A stretch of 64,000 bases of DNA from Rhodamnia argentea (lineage: Eukaryota > Streptophyta > Magnoliopsida > Myrtales > Myrtaceae). Position 1 is the stretch's first letter; each line of letters opens with the position of its first letter. Both the position numbers and the translations under genes were made by a program. The stretch is from positions 21,500,283 to 21,564,282 of the forward strand of contig NC_063156.1 of assembly GCF_020921035.1 (NCBI RefSeq), written 5' to 3'. The notes beneath the pieces were generated by a model that saw only the letters and a program-made list of their open reading frames with translations, did not search any database and was not told the DNA's origin. Shown here one piece after another: positions 1 to 12,243 of this stretch.

Positions 1-1139
1 TTCGAGCTTGACGAAGGCTTCAGACGCCGCCCTTGCCGCTGTCATTGCCGCTTAATAGGTCGGTTTCTCCCTCGCTTGACTATGCTCTGTTTTCGGTCTG
101 ATCCTGTGCTTGAGTTCAATCGAGCGATTTAGGACTTGTTTTCGTGTTTTTGAGTTTCGATTCGCATCTAGAGTGTCCTCTAAGCATATCCTATGGCTTT
201 CCTTGCATCGATTTGCCTGAAACCGCCATAATCGAGCTTCGCAAGCTCTCCAGTCTGGTGGCGAGCTCGCTACCTCAAACTAGATATGGCCGAAGCTTAA
301 GGACCTCGAGGTAAGTTTCTGAGCTTCCTTATATGCTTGTTGATTCATTAATTTTAAGATTGAACCCCGAAAGTTTGGAGAAACGATGTCGCCGGAAAAT
401 CGCGACTGTTAGTTGCTGGTTAGGTAGTTTTTAGGCTTCCTCGAAGGCTAAATCTGTTATATGTCGATCCTAGGTTGTTGACTAGTCGATCTAGATAAAA
501 AAAATCGGAGAGGAATTCATGTGTTTTGGCTGTTGTTTGGGACTTCCGGCGAGGTTCCGACAGTTTTGGCCAGACTTCGCAGACTCCGATCGTCTTCCCC
601 GGCGAACCAGTTGACCAGTCAACAATGCCTATGTGGCGCCACGTCGCGCACAGCTGGCATCCACATGGCGCACAGGTGGCGCCCCGGCAGCTTTTAAAAA
701 AAATTAAAAATTGATAATCTTAGGTCAGTCGGGCGAGCGGATTGGGTTTGGACCGGGCAGGATCTGGTCACTGACCCCCCCCCGCAAACCCGACACGTGT
801 CAGCCTCTGGATTAATCTAGATTAAAAAATCTAATAAAAATTAGAAAAATAAAAAAATATAAATAAAAAAATTTTGGCAATACTGTGTCATTTTGGATTG
901 ACCCATCGGGTCAACAGTTCCGAAAAAACAAAATTAAAGAAAATAAAAAATATTTTTAATTAAAAAATAAAAAAATCAGAAAAATTATAAAAATCCATAG
1001 AAGTAGAAAAATGACTAGTTTTACCTTGTTTGACCTAATTTTCTTAGTTTTGGATTTAAATTCTATGAACATTGTAAAATTTATCCCTTTTGGAAAGTTG
1101 CCAACTCGCTTCAAATCAAATCCAAATCTAATCCTTTAC
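1..1139. other. Intergenic sequence, no gene recognised
   Basis: The first 700 bases are moderately G+C-rich and contain a run of short direct repeats around 620-690 (variants of gcgcac, cacgtc and ggcgcc). A C8 tract follows near 775-785, and then 250 bases of A-rich sequence built from aaataaaaa variants. A 62-codon open stretch at 526-714 shows no family resemblance and I do not call it a gene. The G+C-rich then A-rich mosaic looks like the untranslated part of an old LTR retrotransposon, but no LTR pair, primer site or coding domain could be seen. No function is assigned. Confidence 0.4.
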
Positions 1140-1735
1140 TAAGACCTTAGACTGCGTTTGGTTGCCTGGATTTCTAGTTAGGATATGACTGAACATGATA
1201 GAATAAGAAATCTAAGGATTTTGTCATATACTATTTAGTGCTTGGTGAGTTACGGATTTAAAGTCGAATAATCATAAGCAAAGAACAGTTGAGATCGACT
1301 CTATTTTGCTAAAACATATAAATGCTTTAGAAATTATTCATTTATGAATTCTAATGAGTAAATTATTCTTGAGCAGAAGTTTGTGCAATATCGACGGAGC
1401 ATACACCGCAGAATCGATGGTCTCAATTTGGAGTTAAATTCTTTGAGAATGACTCGTTGTTTTGTTGAGTGAGTAAATAAGTGCTGAACAATCAATTATT
1501 CAATCTCTTTTAGCAAGTTGAAGTTGCACTCGTGCAGGTCATCCAAGAGAGCCTTTTCGAATGTCGAGACTCATTTTGAAAGTTGATGATCAACATCGAG
1601 TTCTTCATAATATGTCGAGATCCATTTAGAATATTGAAAAGGTTCATACTATTAAAAAATGAGGAACGCGATCTCATATAACGCCAAACAATCAATTGAT
1701 GAACAAGGTAAGAGCTTGAGAGAGTCCAAACCAAT
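1140..1735. repeat. Dispersed MITE-like repeat, copy 1 (left part)
   Basis: This copy starts at the tagactgcgtttggttgcc motif and runs through a sequence that can be followed again, strongly diverged, at 56346-56960. The shared blocks cover the open-country text around 1190-1370 and the block at 1500-1720 ending near 'gaacaaggt'. The starting motif resembles the inverse of the right end of the second copy near 57250-57285, which suggests terminal inverted repeats. No right terminus or target duplication is visible here, so the copy looks truncated or eroded. Confidence 0.5.
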
Positions 1736-2250
1736 TTAGAGCCATCTGGATCCTTAATTGGTAATCACCTCAAAGGGTCGCGACAATTACAAATTTCTAT
1801 TGTTCTAATTTTTTTTTTATTTTTCTTAGGAAATCGCCAGATTTTCTTCTTCCTCCGCCGGCGGCTGGTGAATCAAAGAAACAGTTGTTAAGCAACTCAT
1901 TTATAACTTATTTAAATTTATTCTTAAAACTAAATTTAACCCATTTATAATTCACGTTATTAAATATAAATCAATATATGAGTTTTACCCCCATTTTGCC
2001 ACCTCCGCAGCCGTCCTAATTTCCCAGCGTGAATGTGGACGGAACTTTAGCACTGTACTATCATTTGCTTTGGCCCTAATTCAACATATTCAATTCTCCA
2101 AATTTATGGCGGCTTCCTAACTCGAGCGCCAACGCCTGTAATATCCCCAAAAACGACAAGAATCACGAAAGAACATAGTGAGTCATTTTCCAATTTTGTC
2201 ACCACTTTTGGTTCCCTGCTCATTTCTTCAGACGTCGTAAGTCTCTCAAA
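1736..2250. other. Upstream region of the translocator gene
   Basis: This is non-coding sequence between a repeat and the start codon at 2251. It is AT-rich up to about 1980 and of mixed composition after that. I see no convincing TATA box. The presumed promoter and 5' leader of the phosphoenolpyruvate/phosphate translocator lie in the last 200 bases, but no specific element can be supported. Confidence 0.4.
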
Positions 2251-5200
2251 ATGCAGAGCACGGCGTTCGCCCTCTCCCCTCCGCTCCCCTCCCTCAGATC
2301 GCCGTCGCTCCGGAGCCGCCGCCGGTGCTTAGGTTTCGGATTCGATCCCGTTCGCCTCTCCGCCGTCGCCATCTCTCGCGATCTCTCTTCTCCCGATGAC
2401 GCCCCTTCTGGCCTCCCGGCCGTTCGTAGTTTCCCGCCTAGATGCTGGTCCTCCGGCCCTCCTCCGCCTCTCTCCTCTTGGAGGCTTAGGCCGTGGAGCG
2501 GCGTGCGCGGTTTCGGTTGCGACCGGGAGAAGAGCCGTTTCGAGGTTAGGGCGACGTCGGTCCCTGAAGCTGCCGGCGACCGAGAGAAGTCGGGGAGCAT
2601 GGCGAAGACGTTGGAGCTTGGTCTGTTGTTTGGGCTCTGGTATCTCTTCAACATCTACTTCAACATCTATAATAAGCAGGTCCATTTTCGTGATTTAGCT
2701 TCTTTCATTTTTGGATCGTCGTCGAGCATGTCCATGCTTGGTTTATCGTGAAGGTGCTTTTTACGTTTATCCTCGTAGTTTTGATGCTTGCTTGGTATTC
2801 TCTTGGATTCTTGTTTGCTTCGTTCCGTGCTGACAGTTCTAGACTGCCTTCATTTCTAAGGCAATCGCCTAACTTTAGGACAGACCGAGCAATTTTGCGT
2901 TTCGGTGCTTTGATTACTCTAGTTGTTTCCTCATCAAATTTCCGACTGCGACTCCAGTTGGTTAGATTTGTCCAATAATTGTGGAATCTTGAGTTCTCTT
3001 ACATAAACAATAAGGATCTTCACGCATTGAAGCCGGAGGGTCACTTCAGGAACTTGATAGTTCAGTGTAATGCATTACTCATTATGTAGATGAAAATTCT
3101 ACAAATCCCGAGGGAATTTTACAATAGGTAATGCTAACAGGTGATGGTAATTTTTCAATTGTGTTAGTAACTCAATTATTTTGTCATTAACTTTCTAAAC
3201 AATGTTAGTAGATTACGGATATTGTAGGACCATCCACATATAATGAACTATTTGTCGCGTTTTACTTTGGTGATCACTCATGCATATGCATCGGTTAGAC
3301 AGTTTAGTGTAATATTGAAAGGGAGATGTGTTTGATATCTTTCCTAGGGTGAAATGCCTCGAGACCAGCATCATCCTTTTCAATTTGGCTGTGTAAGCTG
3401 GTAAAAGATCTTAGATGGTGGCCACGGAAAGTTCTTTTGGAGGCACTTGCTATTTGAATGGTTCGAGAAAGAGAAATCTGACAATATTACTTGCTACAGG
3501 TTCTAAAGGTTTACCACTACCCAGCAACCATCACTATGATACAATTTGCAGTAGGATCTGTCCTTGTTCTGTTCATGTGGACATTTAATCTCTACAAAAG
3601 GCCAAACCTCAGTCGTTCACAGGTACCTTGCCATGCAATCGCAAGTCTACAGTTTTTCCTCCTCACATTCAACCGTTTTGTTTGTTCTCATTCCTTCTGT
3701 GACTTCTCTATTGACAGCTTATGGCAATTGTCCCACTGGCAGTGGTACACACGTTGGGTAATCTCTTCACTAACATGAGTCTTGGAAAAGTAGCTGTTTC
3801 CTTCACTCATACAATCAAGGCCATGGAGCCCTTCTTCTCAGTTATCCTATCTGCAATGTTTCTGGGAGAGGTGCATTTTTCTTTGAGACTTAGGTCTTAG
3901 CTTTCAGGCTTTCATGATAAGATCATCTGGTCCATGAAACACTAGCTGCTTTGGTGACGATATGTTCTGCTTCTATTCATGATTTAATGTCCAATGATGA
4001 AAATTTGGTTGGGTGCTACTTTCTTGAGTGTCTGTTTTGCTTCTGCCCTTCCCTAGTAGGCCTGATGATATCTTGAACTTGGTTCATTCAGTGACTGGTG
4101 ATGTTGTGGTCCATATGGGTCCTTTATTCTGACATCTCCTGAATTCGGCAGATGCCAACTCCCTGGGTTGTTGGTTCCCTGTTGCCAATTGTTGGTGGAG
4201 TTGCATTAGCATCCATGACCGAGGCTTCTTTTAACTGGTAAGTTTTGAATGCAAATGCATTTGTTAGATTAAATCCAGATAAAGATGTGTTAACTAAACT
4301 AATTTAGTTGTGTATAATGAGAACTATGAAATTCTTTCTGTGGTATGATATCCTTTTTTTTTTTCAATGTTTGTAACCTGGTTTCCTGATTCTGAAGGGC
4401 GGGGTTTTGGAGTGCAATGGCTTCAAATCTAACCAATCAATCTCGAAATGTTCTTAGCAAAAAAGTCATGGTGAAAAAAGAGGTGATCCATGCTGACTAT
4501 CTTTTTTAGAATCTCCAAGTTTTAGTCTGAGTTCTGCACGTTGACATCATGCATCTGATTGATTTAGTCAAGCACCATTTGACCAAAAATCAAAGTAATA
4601 ATACCATTGCCCCTGTTCTTTTCTGTTTTAGATCATCATCCATGTGCTAATGCTTCTAAATTTGCTTTAGAAGAAGAAAAGAATGTGAGTTTGCTGATTG
4701 TTCTATATATTTTGTATTGACAGGAATCGATGGACAACATCACTCTCTTCTCAATTATAACAATCATGTCGTTTATTCTACTATTCCCTGCAACATGTTA
4801 CATGGAAGGTTTCAAATTTACTCCTGGCTACTTTGAATTGGCCGTAAGTGTTCCCTCAGAATAATAAAACTCACTACTTCAAGCGGTTATGTTTTCTTCT
4901 AAAGTGGGCCTTGGTTCATGTGTTTTATAATCATGTGAAACAGGCAAAGAGTGGATTGAATGTTAAACAAGTATTGGTCAGGTCTTTACTAGCTGCCCTT
5001 TCCTTCCATGCTTATCAGCAGGTGAGTCTATCATCACTTTGTTACTCTTCTAAAATATTTGCTGTTGAACCTCGATCTTGAATGAAATTCAAATTTGAGT
5101 ATGTTGATGGGCTAGATTTTTGAGATTTGAGTAAGTACTAAGCAAAGATGGTTGAGACTTAAGAGTGGTAATCGTGCTCTAATGGAATGCTTGAGTATGG

Positions 5201-5951
5201 ATTTCTCAGTTACTTTAAAGCAATTAGGAAGTGAAGCTTTTGTTTGTCTCGCAAATATCTTGAGCTATGCTTTAATTGTTGGTTACTTTCATTTGAGCTC
5301 AAAAAGATGTACCTTTTCCTTTAGAGTTTTGTACACTAGTAAGATAGAAAAACTCCAGATAATCTTGCTAGACTTGCTAGTAAAATGACAGCATGTCTAT
5401 CTGTGCATAAACATTGGTTGTTCATGCTCTTTATTAAAAAAGGTCTTTCCAGAATAGTGCTATGTTTACGCGATGTTCTCTACACAGGCCATTCTGTCAG
5501 ATAATAGATACTAGGTCTTGTGATATAGCATCTCGGCTTGTCAGAACACATGGAGCCCAATCTACACCCTCATGTTATGCACGTGATGACACTGACTGCT
5601 CTTGGTGGAATTTTGCAGGTCTCCTATATGATTTTACAAAGAGTATCTCCTGTCACCCATTCTGTTGGTAATTGTGTGAAGCGGGTTGTAGTCATTGTCA
5701 GTTCTGTTCTTTTCTTCCGAACACCAGTTTCCCCCATCAATTCTATAGGTAACATTGAAATTTGTTGAATCCCAGACTTTTGTTAAGCATAAATTATTCT
5801 GTGTACTTGCATTTCTGTATGCTGCAGGATTTGAATCCACATAACTGCTGACATTGTCTTGTTCGCTGATGCAGGTACTGGCATTGCCCTCGCTGGGGTT
5901 TTCCTTTACTCCAGGGTGAAGAGGATTAAGCCGAAGCCAAAGACGGCATGA
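2251..5951 (+). CDS. PPT: Plastid phosphoenolpyruvate/phosphate translocator (PPT)
   Basis: Nine exons: 2251-2679, 3500-3622, 3718-3870, 4152-4237, 4398-4482, 4724-4843, 4944-5021, 5619-5748, 5875-5951. Together they give 427 codons including the stop, with GT-AG introns and an intact frame. Residues 1 to about 115 are rich in Ser, Arg and Pro with few acidic residues, which fits a chloroplast transit peptide. The rest is a multi-span membrane protein of the plant triose-phosphate translocator/NST family (IPR004853 type). Diagnostic stretches are [20 protein letters not shown] in exon 3 and the Lys379-Arg380 pair in exon 8, at the site where the family binds phosphate. The sequence matches the PPT/CUE1 branch better than the triose-phosphate or glucose-6-phosphate branches. 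PPTs exchange phosphoenolpyruvate for phosphate across the inner envelope and feed the plastid shikimate pathway. The G+C-rich first exon contrasts with AT-rich introns. Length is normal for the family. Confidence 0.95.
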
Positions 5952-6655
5952 AGTCATTTTGGGAAGAACTGTTGGCTTGTAGATCTAGAATTTTGATCAA
6001 GTTTATCTCACAACAGCGATCAATTTGCTTGCAGGTCTGGCAGAATTTGCTATTTGCTTCTACTTTGCGCAAGGTTTATTCTTTTGCAAAGACTAAATAA
6101 TTGTACCCCGATTGGTTGGCAATGGCAAGGCACCTTGAATTTGGTTTGAAAATCACGAAACCCATCCATAATGAATATTTGCCATTTGATATCAAAGTAT
6201 TCGCAGGAACAAGTTGATCAATGAAGTTAATGAAATTGGTGAGTCGGCAAACCGGTCAGCCGATTATTCTTTCAGATTGTATAATTATTCATTGTAATTA
6301 CTATTGGCAAACGATACTAACTGGCATGTGATAAACTAACAGGAAAAAAAAAAGGAGTGATGCACTAGCAGTGCTATCTTTCTTTGTGCACTGGCAAGGC
6401 GTCCGTGCAACTCCTGATTGTAATATTCTCTTTTAGGAAACGATACTAAAGAACGAGGAACGAATATTCCCGGGTCCATGAACCAAAAGGACCCGGCAAT
6501 ACAATGTCATAATCACTATAACATGCCAAAGGAGAAAAGGAAAAGAAATGAAAAAGAACCATCCATTATTGTGCTATATAGTGCTGAGTGAGAGGGAAGC
6601 GAGATATGTCTAATTAGAAGATGAGAAAGAGATGGGCCGTCCTAGTCTCTTGATG
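5952..6655. other. Convergent intergenic space (two 3' UTRs)
   Basis: This is 704 bases between the stop codons of two convergent genes. The translocator's 3' UTR should occupy the left part and the esterase's 3' UTR the right part. No polyadenylation signal stands out, and no other gene or repeat was recognised. Confidence 0.5.
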
Positions 6656-9525
6656 CTAAATGCACCTTTGCTCAAAAGCTTTCTTAGGATTGCTTCCGTC
6701 GATTACCGAGTGGTGAGGGAAATCGTAGGGCATTTCTTCAGCACAAAGCCAAGCTTCACTGAACACCCGGATGACTTCTTGGTAAACTACTGCGTTACCT
6801 TCTGGCGTCAGGTGCAGCCCATCGCTGTAAACAAATTAAAGATTTAGAACTCGAGATTCAAAAGGCAATCCAAAAATACAAGTATCAGGGATGCCGATTT
6901 CAGGATTGGAAAAGCCGGAGGCTTTATTGAGTAAAACTAGGAAAGTTTCGTTATACCACTTCTAGATGTTTTATGATATGACCAACCTCAGAAACTTTTT
7001 CTGCCACCCCTCAGTTTCCTGCATCTTGGACCAAACATCGATTGTGCGGACCCCCAGTTCGTCAGCTAACTGAACGCACTGCTGTGCGTAAGTTCCAGTC
7101 ACATCGTTAGTCCTTTCTGGCAACTCTCTAGCACTCTCGCCGTACAATGATCTGTTACACATTGTAAGAAGTTCGTCTATAATTATGTTATACATCGCAA
7201 TCAAAACCGAGGAGATAGAGGATGATTAATCAATTCCTGAGGCCTAGCTATGTTTGAACATCCAGATTAAAGAGAAAAATAAACCTTCACAATGTTCCTT
7301 TTTCTGATTGCAAAGGTAAAACTCTTCCACAGCGGGATGACTACAAATCACGTGCATGCAATCAAACAGTGACTTCACTCAGAATGTGAAATGGTGCCGT
7401 GATCAGAGAAGTTGTGGATCCTCATAAAATTTTAGAAGAAAAAGAAGTGTTTATTAATGAAAGTCAAATGAATTTTGAGCACAAGGAAGGTAAAGAAGCA
7501 ACTAAGATTCCACAGAAGGAAAAGCAAAAGTGTCATGCTAACATCATATTATGCCAGAACGAATTATTATACTGCAACAAAGGAGAAGCGTATACCTAGC
7601 ATATTCATCACGTCCTTCCACATGAACCGGTGGTGGGGTAATAAGCACAATTAACATTGTGGGGGACCATTTCTGAAATGGAAAAAGAGAGAGTTAACTT
7701 TCAGCTTCCACATACTAAGACAGGCAAAAACATCTGCAAAGCATGACCTGCATATCACAAAGTTCAAATCTTTCCTTGTAAGGTTGTAGAATGACTGTTT
7801 CGAGGTTTGACTAGCAATTACCGAACCAAGCAACGAGATTGTCAGTTCATTATCGGTGACAAAGAGTGGATCACGTATTTCCAATGAGGATCGAAACTAA
7901 GATGCAAAAATTTTAGATATGCACTCGTAATGCAACATGTAGAACTTATAATGACATTTCTACTTTTAACAGCTCGACTAAATCAATGGGATCTGAACCT
8001 TGAGATGATGAACGATCTTCTTGAGGTTCTCCTTGTATTCATCGACAGGCACATGTTGACGTTCACTCAATCTTCCTGAGAGAGCTGCATCATTAGCCCC
8101 GAAGAATATTGTGGTGGCTACTGGAGGCTTTGAAGAGTCCTACAAAGTCAGTCACAAGAAATATACATGTTCAGGTTATGTTTGACGAGTGAAAATGAGA
8201 AATACACCTCTAAACATCTAAACTCTTTGATATGATTATCTAACGTGATGTACATGCCATCTTCCGAAGGTTGCAGCTTTTTAGCTGCAGTCTGGCAAAC
8301 TATGAGGTGAACTGGCCCCATGATCCAGTCTCAAATGTACAAAATGTTGAACCATGTTTTGACCCACGAGATTGATCTTTTGAAAGAGTTAAAATGTTCA
8401 CATCGTTCCAAAGTAAACACGTTCAAATCATCTTGGCCAAACATTTGCCTATCCCATTTCATGTCATTTCCCATGCTTAGAATAGCCAGCCCTCCAACGT
8501 AGAAGAGAGCAGTCCATCTGATGCAGTTTTGCTCCTCCTAATGGTCGTATTCATTGACGAGAAGCTAAAGAAGATGCCCTTCTCCATGAAATTGCAAGGC
8601 ACGATCTGACCAGCATGCAACTTTAAAAATCACCCAAATGTGTAATGCCATTGACAACAATGGAACTTCCCTATTCCTACCTGTTGCAGCAGAACATGAC
8701 TGCCTTTTATGACTGCTTTCCCGCTTTATATGATACCGGCAGTAAGATAAGAATGTATGGAGAAGCCTCTACTTCCAATACATGTACTAATACCCCTGAA
8801 GGTATTGAAGAGCAAAACCACCACATCTAAGCAACACAATCAAAGTCCGCATGGACATTATGGCCAACATCTGGCTTACTAACTAGCTAACTATCCTCCT
8901 GCCTGCAATTACCGTAGCACATAGTAAAACTTCACCTCCCCCAATCTAGCAACAATTCATCTTGCGTCTTAAACCCCCATGTTCAACATTTTCCCACTCC
9001 CACTTTGGAATGCTTAGGACTGTTATCATTCTCAACATCCTTAGCGTGATCTACTAGAAATCCCGGACAAAATTTGTCAACTTGGAATCGTCAGTACTGT
9101 AAAGTCTATGATTTGAACTCAACAACTAAAACAAACATCAGAGCGAGAATCAAAGAATCTGCCAACGGTTCAAGAAGCACAGTAGAGAATTCACCCAGAA
9201 AGGAATGATTTATGTTCCCAGAGAAAGGGGGAAGAATCACACACACCAGAGGGAAAATGTGGTGCAACAGGAAGAGAGCCCATCGGGTGTTGTACCCGCC
9301 GTATCCACGGAGAACTACATCAGCCTGCATAGCACCAAGAAGAACAAATCACAGCCAAAAAAGAAAAAAAAAACATCGATGAATGTTCAATCGAAGAACG
9401 TGCGATCGAGAAGTGAAAGGCGAGACCTTGCGAGAGTAAGTGTCGGCGAGAGCAGCACCCCATCCGCCTGGCCGGAAAGATCCCTGCGTTATTGAATCCC
9501 CGAACAACACGATCGCTGGTCTCAT
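6656..9525 (-). CDS. GDSL/SGNH-hydrolase esterase, CPRD49 type
   Basis: Six exons on the minus strand, read from 9525 downward: 9427-9525, 9247-9324, 7999-8139, 7596-7672, 6987-7151, 6656-6824. They give 243 codons including the stop. SGNH-hydrolase blocks are present in order: GDSI with nucleophile Ser11, GGYNTRW (Gly of block II, residues 42-48), GAND (block III Asn75), and DGLH with Asp188 and His191 of block V. The closest known group is the isoamyl-acetate-hydrolysing esterase-like family that includes cowpea CPRD49 and its Arabidopsis relatives, usually about 240-260 residues. These proteins hydrolyse small esters, but the natural substrate is unclear. There is no obvious signal peptide, so a cytosolic location is likely, unlike the longer secreted plant GDSL lipases. 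The start is fixed by the position of GDSI within the first eleven residues. The 1.1-kb second intron (8140-9246) holds only short chance open frames. Confidence 0.93.
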
Positions 9526-10128
9526 TCTACTCTGCTCTGCTTTACACGGGCGGAGAGACAGAGAGACAGAGTCGGAGACAAAGGAAGGCGATGATTATTG
9601 CGTGAAACGAACGCCGTTATCGACTGCCTCCCATCGCCATCATAGTCACTTAGTCAGTCCTGCTTGGCAAACGGAGAAGGACGAGGGAAAATATTTATTT
9701 CGCAAAAAAATAAATAATAAAAAAAATAAAATTTTAAGATAATTTTTTGTGCTTGTATCGTTTAAGAAAATAAATAAATAAATAATATTTTTTGCCATTT
9801 ATAAAAAATTATTTAAATAAAAACTATTATCAACAGTGAAAAGTATCTTTTATTGATTCAATATTTTTAATTGATAAAATTCATTATTTTTAGAAATTTT
9901 TTTAAAATTATTTTATTTCTCGCGAATTGCACGAAATCTATGTACTCTCTCCAATTTTTGCAAATGTTGTGCCTGAACTTTTTTGGCCAAAAATGTTATA
10001 CGTAATTGGAAAATACAATAATTTTGCCAAGTGCATTTGAGTCGCAGGATTGTCGGTAAAAGGAAAAAGTGATCGGATTAGGGGCTCTCCATGCTCCAAA
10101 TATTCATCTCCTACTTCGTGAGAGCATA
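9526..10128. other. Upstream of the esterase gene; AT-rich repeat relic
   Basis: The first 150 bases should hold the 5' leader and promoter of the minus-strand esterase. From about 9690 to 9925 the sequence is nearly all A and T, with repeated 'aataaataaataa' stretches and a text similar to 26211-26420 (gaaaaTatttatttcgcaaa / tttattttgcgaaaaataaa in opposite senses). This suggests a shared dispersed repeat. No gene is visible. Confidence 0.4.
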
Positions 10129-10137
10129 CGAAAACTT

Positions 10138-10533
10138 GGGAAAAGTACGCTAAAAGTGCCATAACTTATGTATGGCGTTCACTTGAGTGCCATAACTTTC
10201 AAAACATTCACTTAAGTGCCATAACTTTCAGAAACCGTTCACTTGAGTGTTACGTCGAAGCAAAATCGTTCACTTGAGTGCTACATTAACTTTTCCGGCG
10301 TGCCACGTCGCCTTTCCGGCATGCCACGTCATCTTTTCGGTATCTACAGTAACTTTTCCGGCGTGCTACAATAGCTTTTTCAGTTGTCACGTCAACTTTT
10401 CCGGCTACCACGTCAATATGGCACTTAAGTGAACGATTTTTAAAAGTTATGGCACTTAAGTGAACGTTTTGAAAGTTATGGCACTCAAGTGAATGCCGTA
10501 CAAAAGTTATGGCACTTCTAGTGTACTTTTCCC
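10138..10533. mobile_element. Mutator-type MITE / fold-back element with 9-bp target duplication
   Basis: The two ends are near-perfect inverted repeats: the left end begins gggaaaagtacgctaaaagt and the right end read backwards gives gggaaaagtacactagaagt. The similarity continues for more than 60 bases. The nine bases cgaaaactt occur at 10129-10137 and again at 10534-10542, directly outside the ends, as an exact target-site duplication. A 9-bp duplication with long terminal repeats is the mark of Mutator-like elements. The arms contain repeated units gtgccataacttt and gttcacttaagt in both senses. No transposase is encoded, so the element is non-autonomous. Confidence 0.85.
10290..10416 (+). 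repeat. About 21-bp tandem repeat inside the Mutator-type MITE
   Basis: Six imperfect units of 20-22 bases fill the loop of the fold-back element. Each starts cttttccggcgtg or a close variant and ends near ccacgtcaa. The open frame running through them repeats a Phe-Pro-Ala-Cys-His pattern, which is a by-product of the repeat and not a gene. Confidence 0.7.
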
Positions 10534-10542
10534 CGAAAACTT

Positions 10543-10919
10543 CTTTAAAATTATTTACCGTTGGCACTCAAAATTGCCCCAGTCCGTGACTATCCGCTCG
10601 GGTTGAATAAAACAGAGCGAGACATGGCAAGGTTGAAATTGACTTTGCCTTTTCGATTGCCGGCTTCGAACGATCGGCAACGTGACGGAAAGTTGACGAT
10701 TAGATCTTATAAGGTAAAGTCACTAAGTATCGAGCTGCGACGTGTCGATAAGTGAAAATCAATTCAATCGATAAGGATATCAAAGTTAAAGTTGAAATTG
10801 ATGAATCGTAATCGACATTTCCAAGGCCATTACACGATTATGGCCTAGACGTATAAGACATTATTGTCATCGGACACAGAAGATATGAAGTATGTGTAAA
10901 GAAGCACATAGCAAAAATT
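10543..10919. other. Short intergenic stretch between two mobile elements
   Basis: This is unique-looking sequence between the Mutator-type MITE and the left LTR of the short retrotransposon. Short open frames are present but none resembles a known protein. Nothing else is supported. Confidence 0.4.
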
Positions 10920-11108
10920 TGATACCTTCGCCACGAGAGATCGCCAAGAGAGCCTAAGTCCGCCAGCCAACATATTTAGTTAGACCCACTTTCACTCAAA
11001 AGCTTGAATCATTGAGTTATGAACCAATTATAATATATTAATTGCTCAACACCACTTCAATTCTCTAATGTAGGACTTTTTAACACAACTCACATGTATA
11101 TCCTAACA
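10920..11108 (-). repeat. 3' LTR of the gag-only retrotransposon
   Basis: On the minus strand this begins tgttaggatatacatgtgag, matching the start of the right-hand LTR (tgttagggtgcacgtgtgag). The end near 10920 is an estimate from the length of its partner. Confidence 0.65.
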
Positions 11109-11120
11109 ATCTCCCCCTTA
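11109..11120 (-). other. Polypurine tract of the gag-only retrotransposon
   Basis: On the minus strand taagggggagat lies directly before the 3' LTR start tgttagg. Position and composition are those of the plus-strand primer of LTR retrotransposons. Confidence 0.7.
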
Positions 11121-11408
11121 CATATGAACTCAAGTGTTAGGTGTGCTCCATCTAAATCCAGGTATCCTTCTACACCAAGATATCTCAACTTGAATATCTA
11201 TAATGCCCATCGGATCCACGTTACTACAACACAATGCCCACCTGCCTTGAAATCGCATTGGTCACCGGATTCCTTTATTGAGATATTCACCAAATACCGA
11301 TACATATTAGGAGTGGGCCACCGACCAACTATCGGCTCCGATAATAGTGTTGGGTGGTCCTCTCATCCTAAAAGAATTATTATCTCGTTGCTTCTTTTTA
11401 TAGGCTTT

Positions 11409-11990
11409 ACACTGAAATCTACGATGTCCCGTTTGGTGACAAAATCAGCACTCATCTTTTATAACCTCTCTCCTCCCCCTTGATTGTGACCTACCACGCC
11501 CGCTGAATTTTCCTCTACTTTCACTTCTCCCACGGTTCTCCACTGCTAGTACCGTCGAAGATGTAGATGTCGAAAACTTATCTCCACCTGAGACATTCCT
11601 TCGCATCTCTTCATCCATGATATCGCTCACAGCATCATCTAGAGTCAAATCATTCTTCATGATGCTCGAAATTGCTCGCACTGCGGTGTTGTAGCTTTTC
11701 GGAAGAGAATATAAAAAAAGGTAAAGCCTGCAACTTCATATCCACATTAATCTTGCGAATTCCAACCGATCTGTGACCCGCATAAAGCTGTTATTATGCT
11801 CTGCAGCAGATCCTCCGTCAGATAACTTCATATTAACCAATTTCTTAGCAAAAATATATGTTTTGATGTGGACGGTTTCTCATAAATATTTATTAGAATA
11901 TCCATGGCTTCTTTTGCAATCTTTGCTTTCGCGATGTGGTACCCTATCTTTTTCGTTAGCCCTAGATGAATAGCACGTAAGGGCCTTTTC
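11409..11990 (-). pseudogene. Broken Ty1-copia-type gag gene
   Basis: Minus-strand translation over 11445-11681 gives an intact piece with an Arg/Ser/Gly-rich tail (RGRSESRGKFSGRGRSQSRG) typical of copia gag. Just downstream, at 11409-11450, a zinc knuckle of the form Cys-x2-Cys-x4-His-x4-Cys can be read, but the residue after its first Cys is a TGA stop. Upstream, around 11760-11870, another frame carries a MKLSDGG...EHNNSF block found in copia gag proteins, so at least one frameshift separates the parts. Gag forms the particle around retrotransposon RNA. This copy cannot be translated as a whole. Confidence 0.75.
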
Positions 11991-12230
11991 ATGAAGAATT
12001 TTCCATTCCGATTCTGCTATTGGGTCCACTTCCGATAAAAAAATTTACATCCCGATTCTGCTGTCGGGTTCACTTCCGCGAACTCGGGTTTCCAACCCTC
12101 AGGTGGTGCTTAAAAATCTTTCTGATAAAGATAATATTCGATTTGAAATTTCTACCATCCGAAATCCTGCCCATCGAACGTACTATTTGCCTTCAATCTA
12201 ACGTCATCAAAAAACCCAAGCTAGATGAGG

Positions 12231-12242
12231 CCTTTGATACCA
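12231..12242 (-). other. tRNA primer-binding site of the gag-only retrotransposon
   Basis: On the minus strand tggtatcaaagg begins one base after the 5' LTR end (...gcaaaca). This is close to the tggtatcagag site complementary to initiator tRNA-Met that most plant copia elements use. Confidence 0.7.
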
Positions 12243-12243
12243 G

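Noticed and set aside
2220-2685. Long minus-strand open frames opposite exon 1 of the translocator
   Set aside because: They are shadows of a G+C-rich coding exon. The plus-strand protein is a clear family match.
10247-10432. Cys-rich 61-codon frame with repeated FPACHV
   Set aside because: The repetition mirrors the 21-bp DNA tandem repeat of the MITE loop, and no gene evidence exists.
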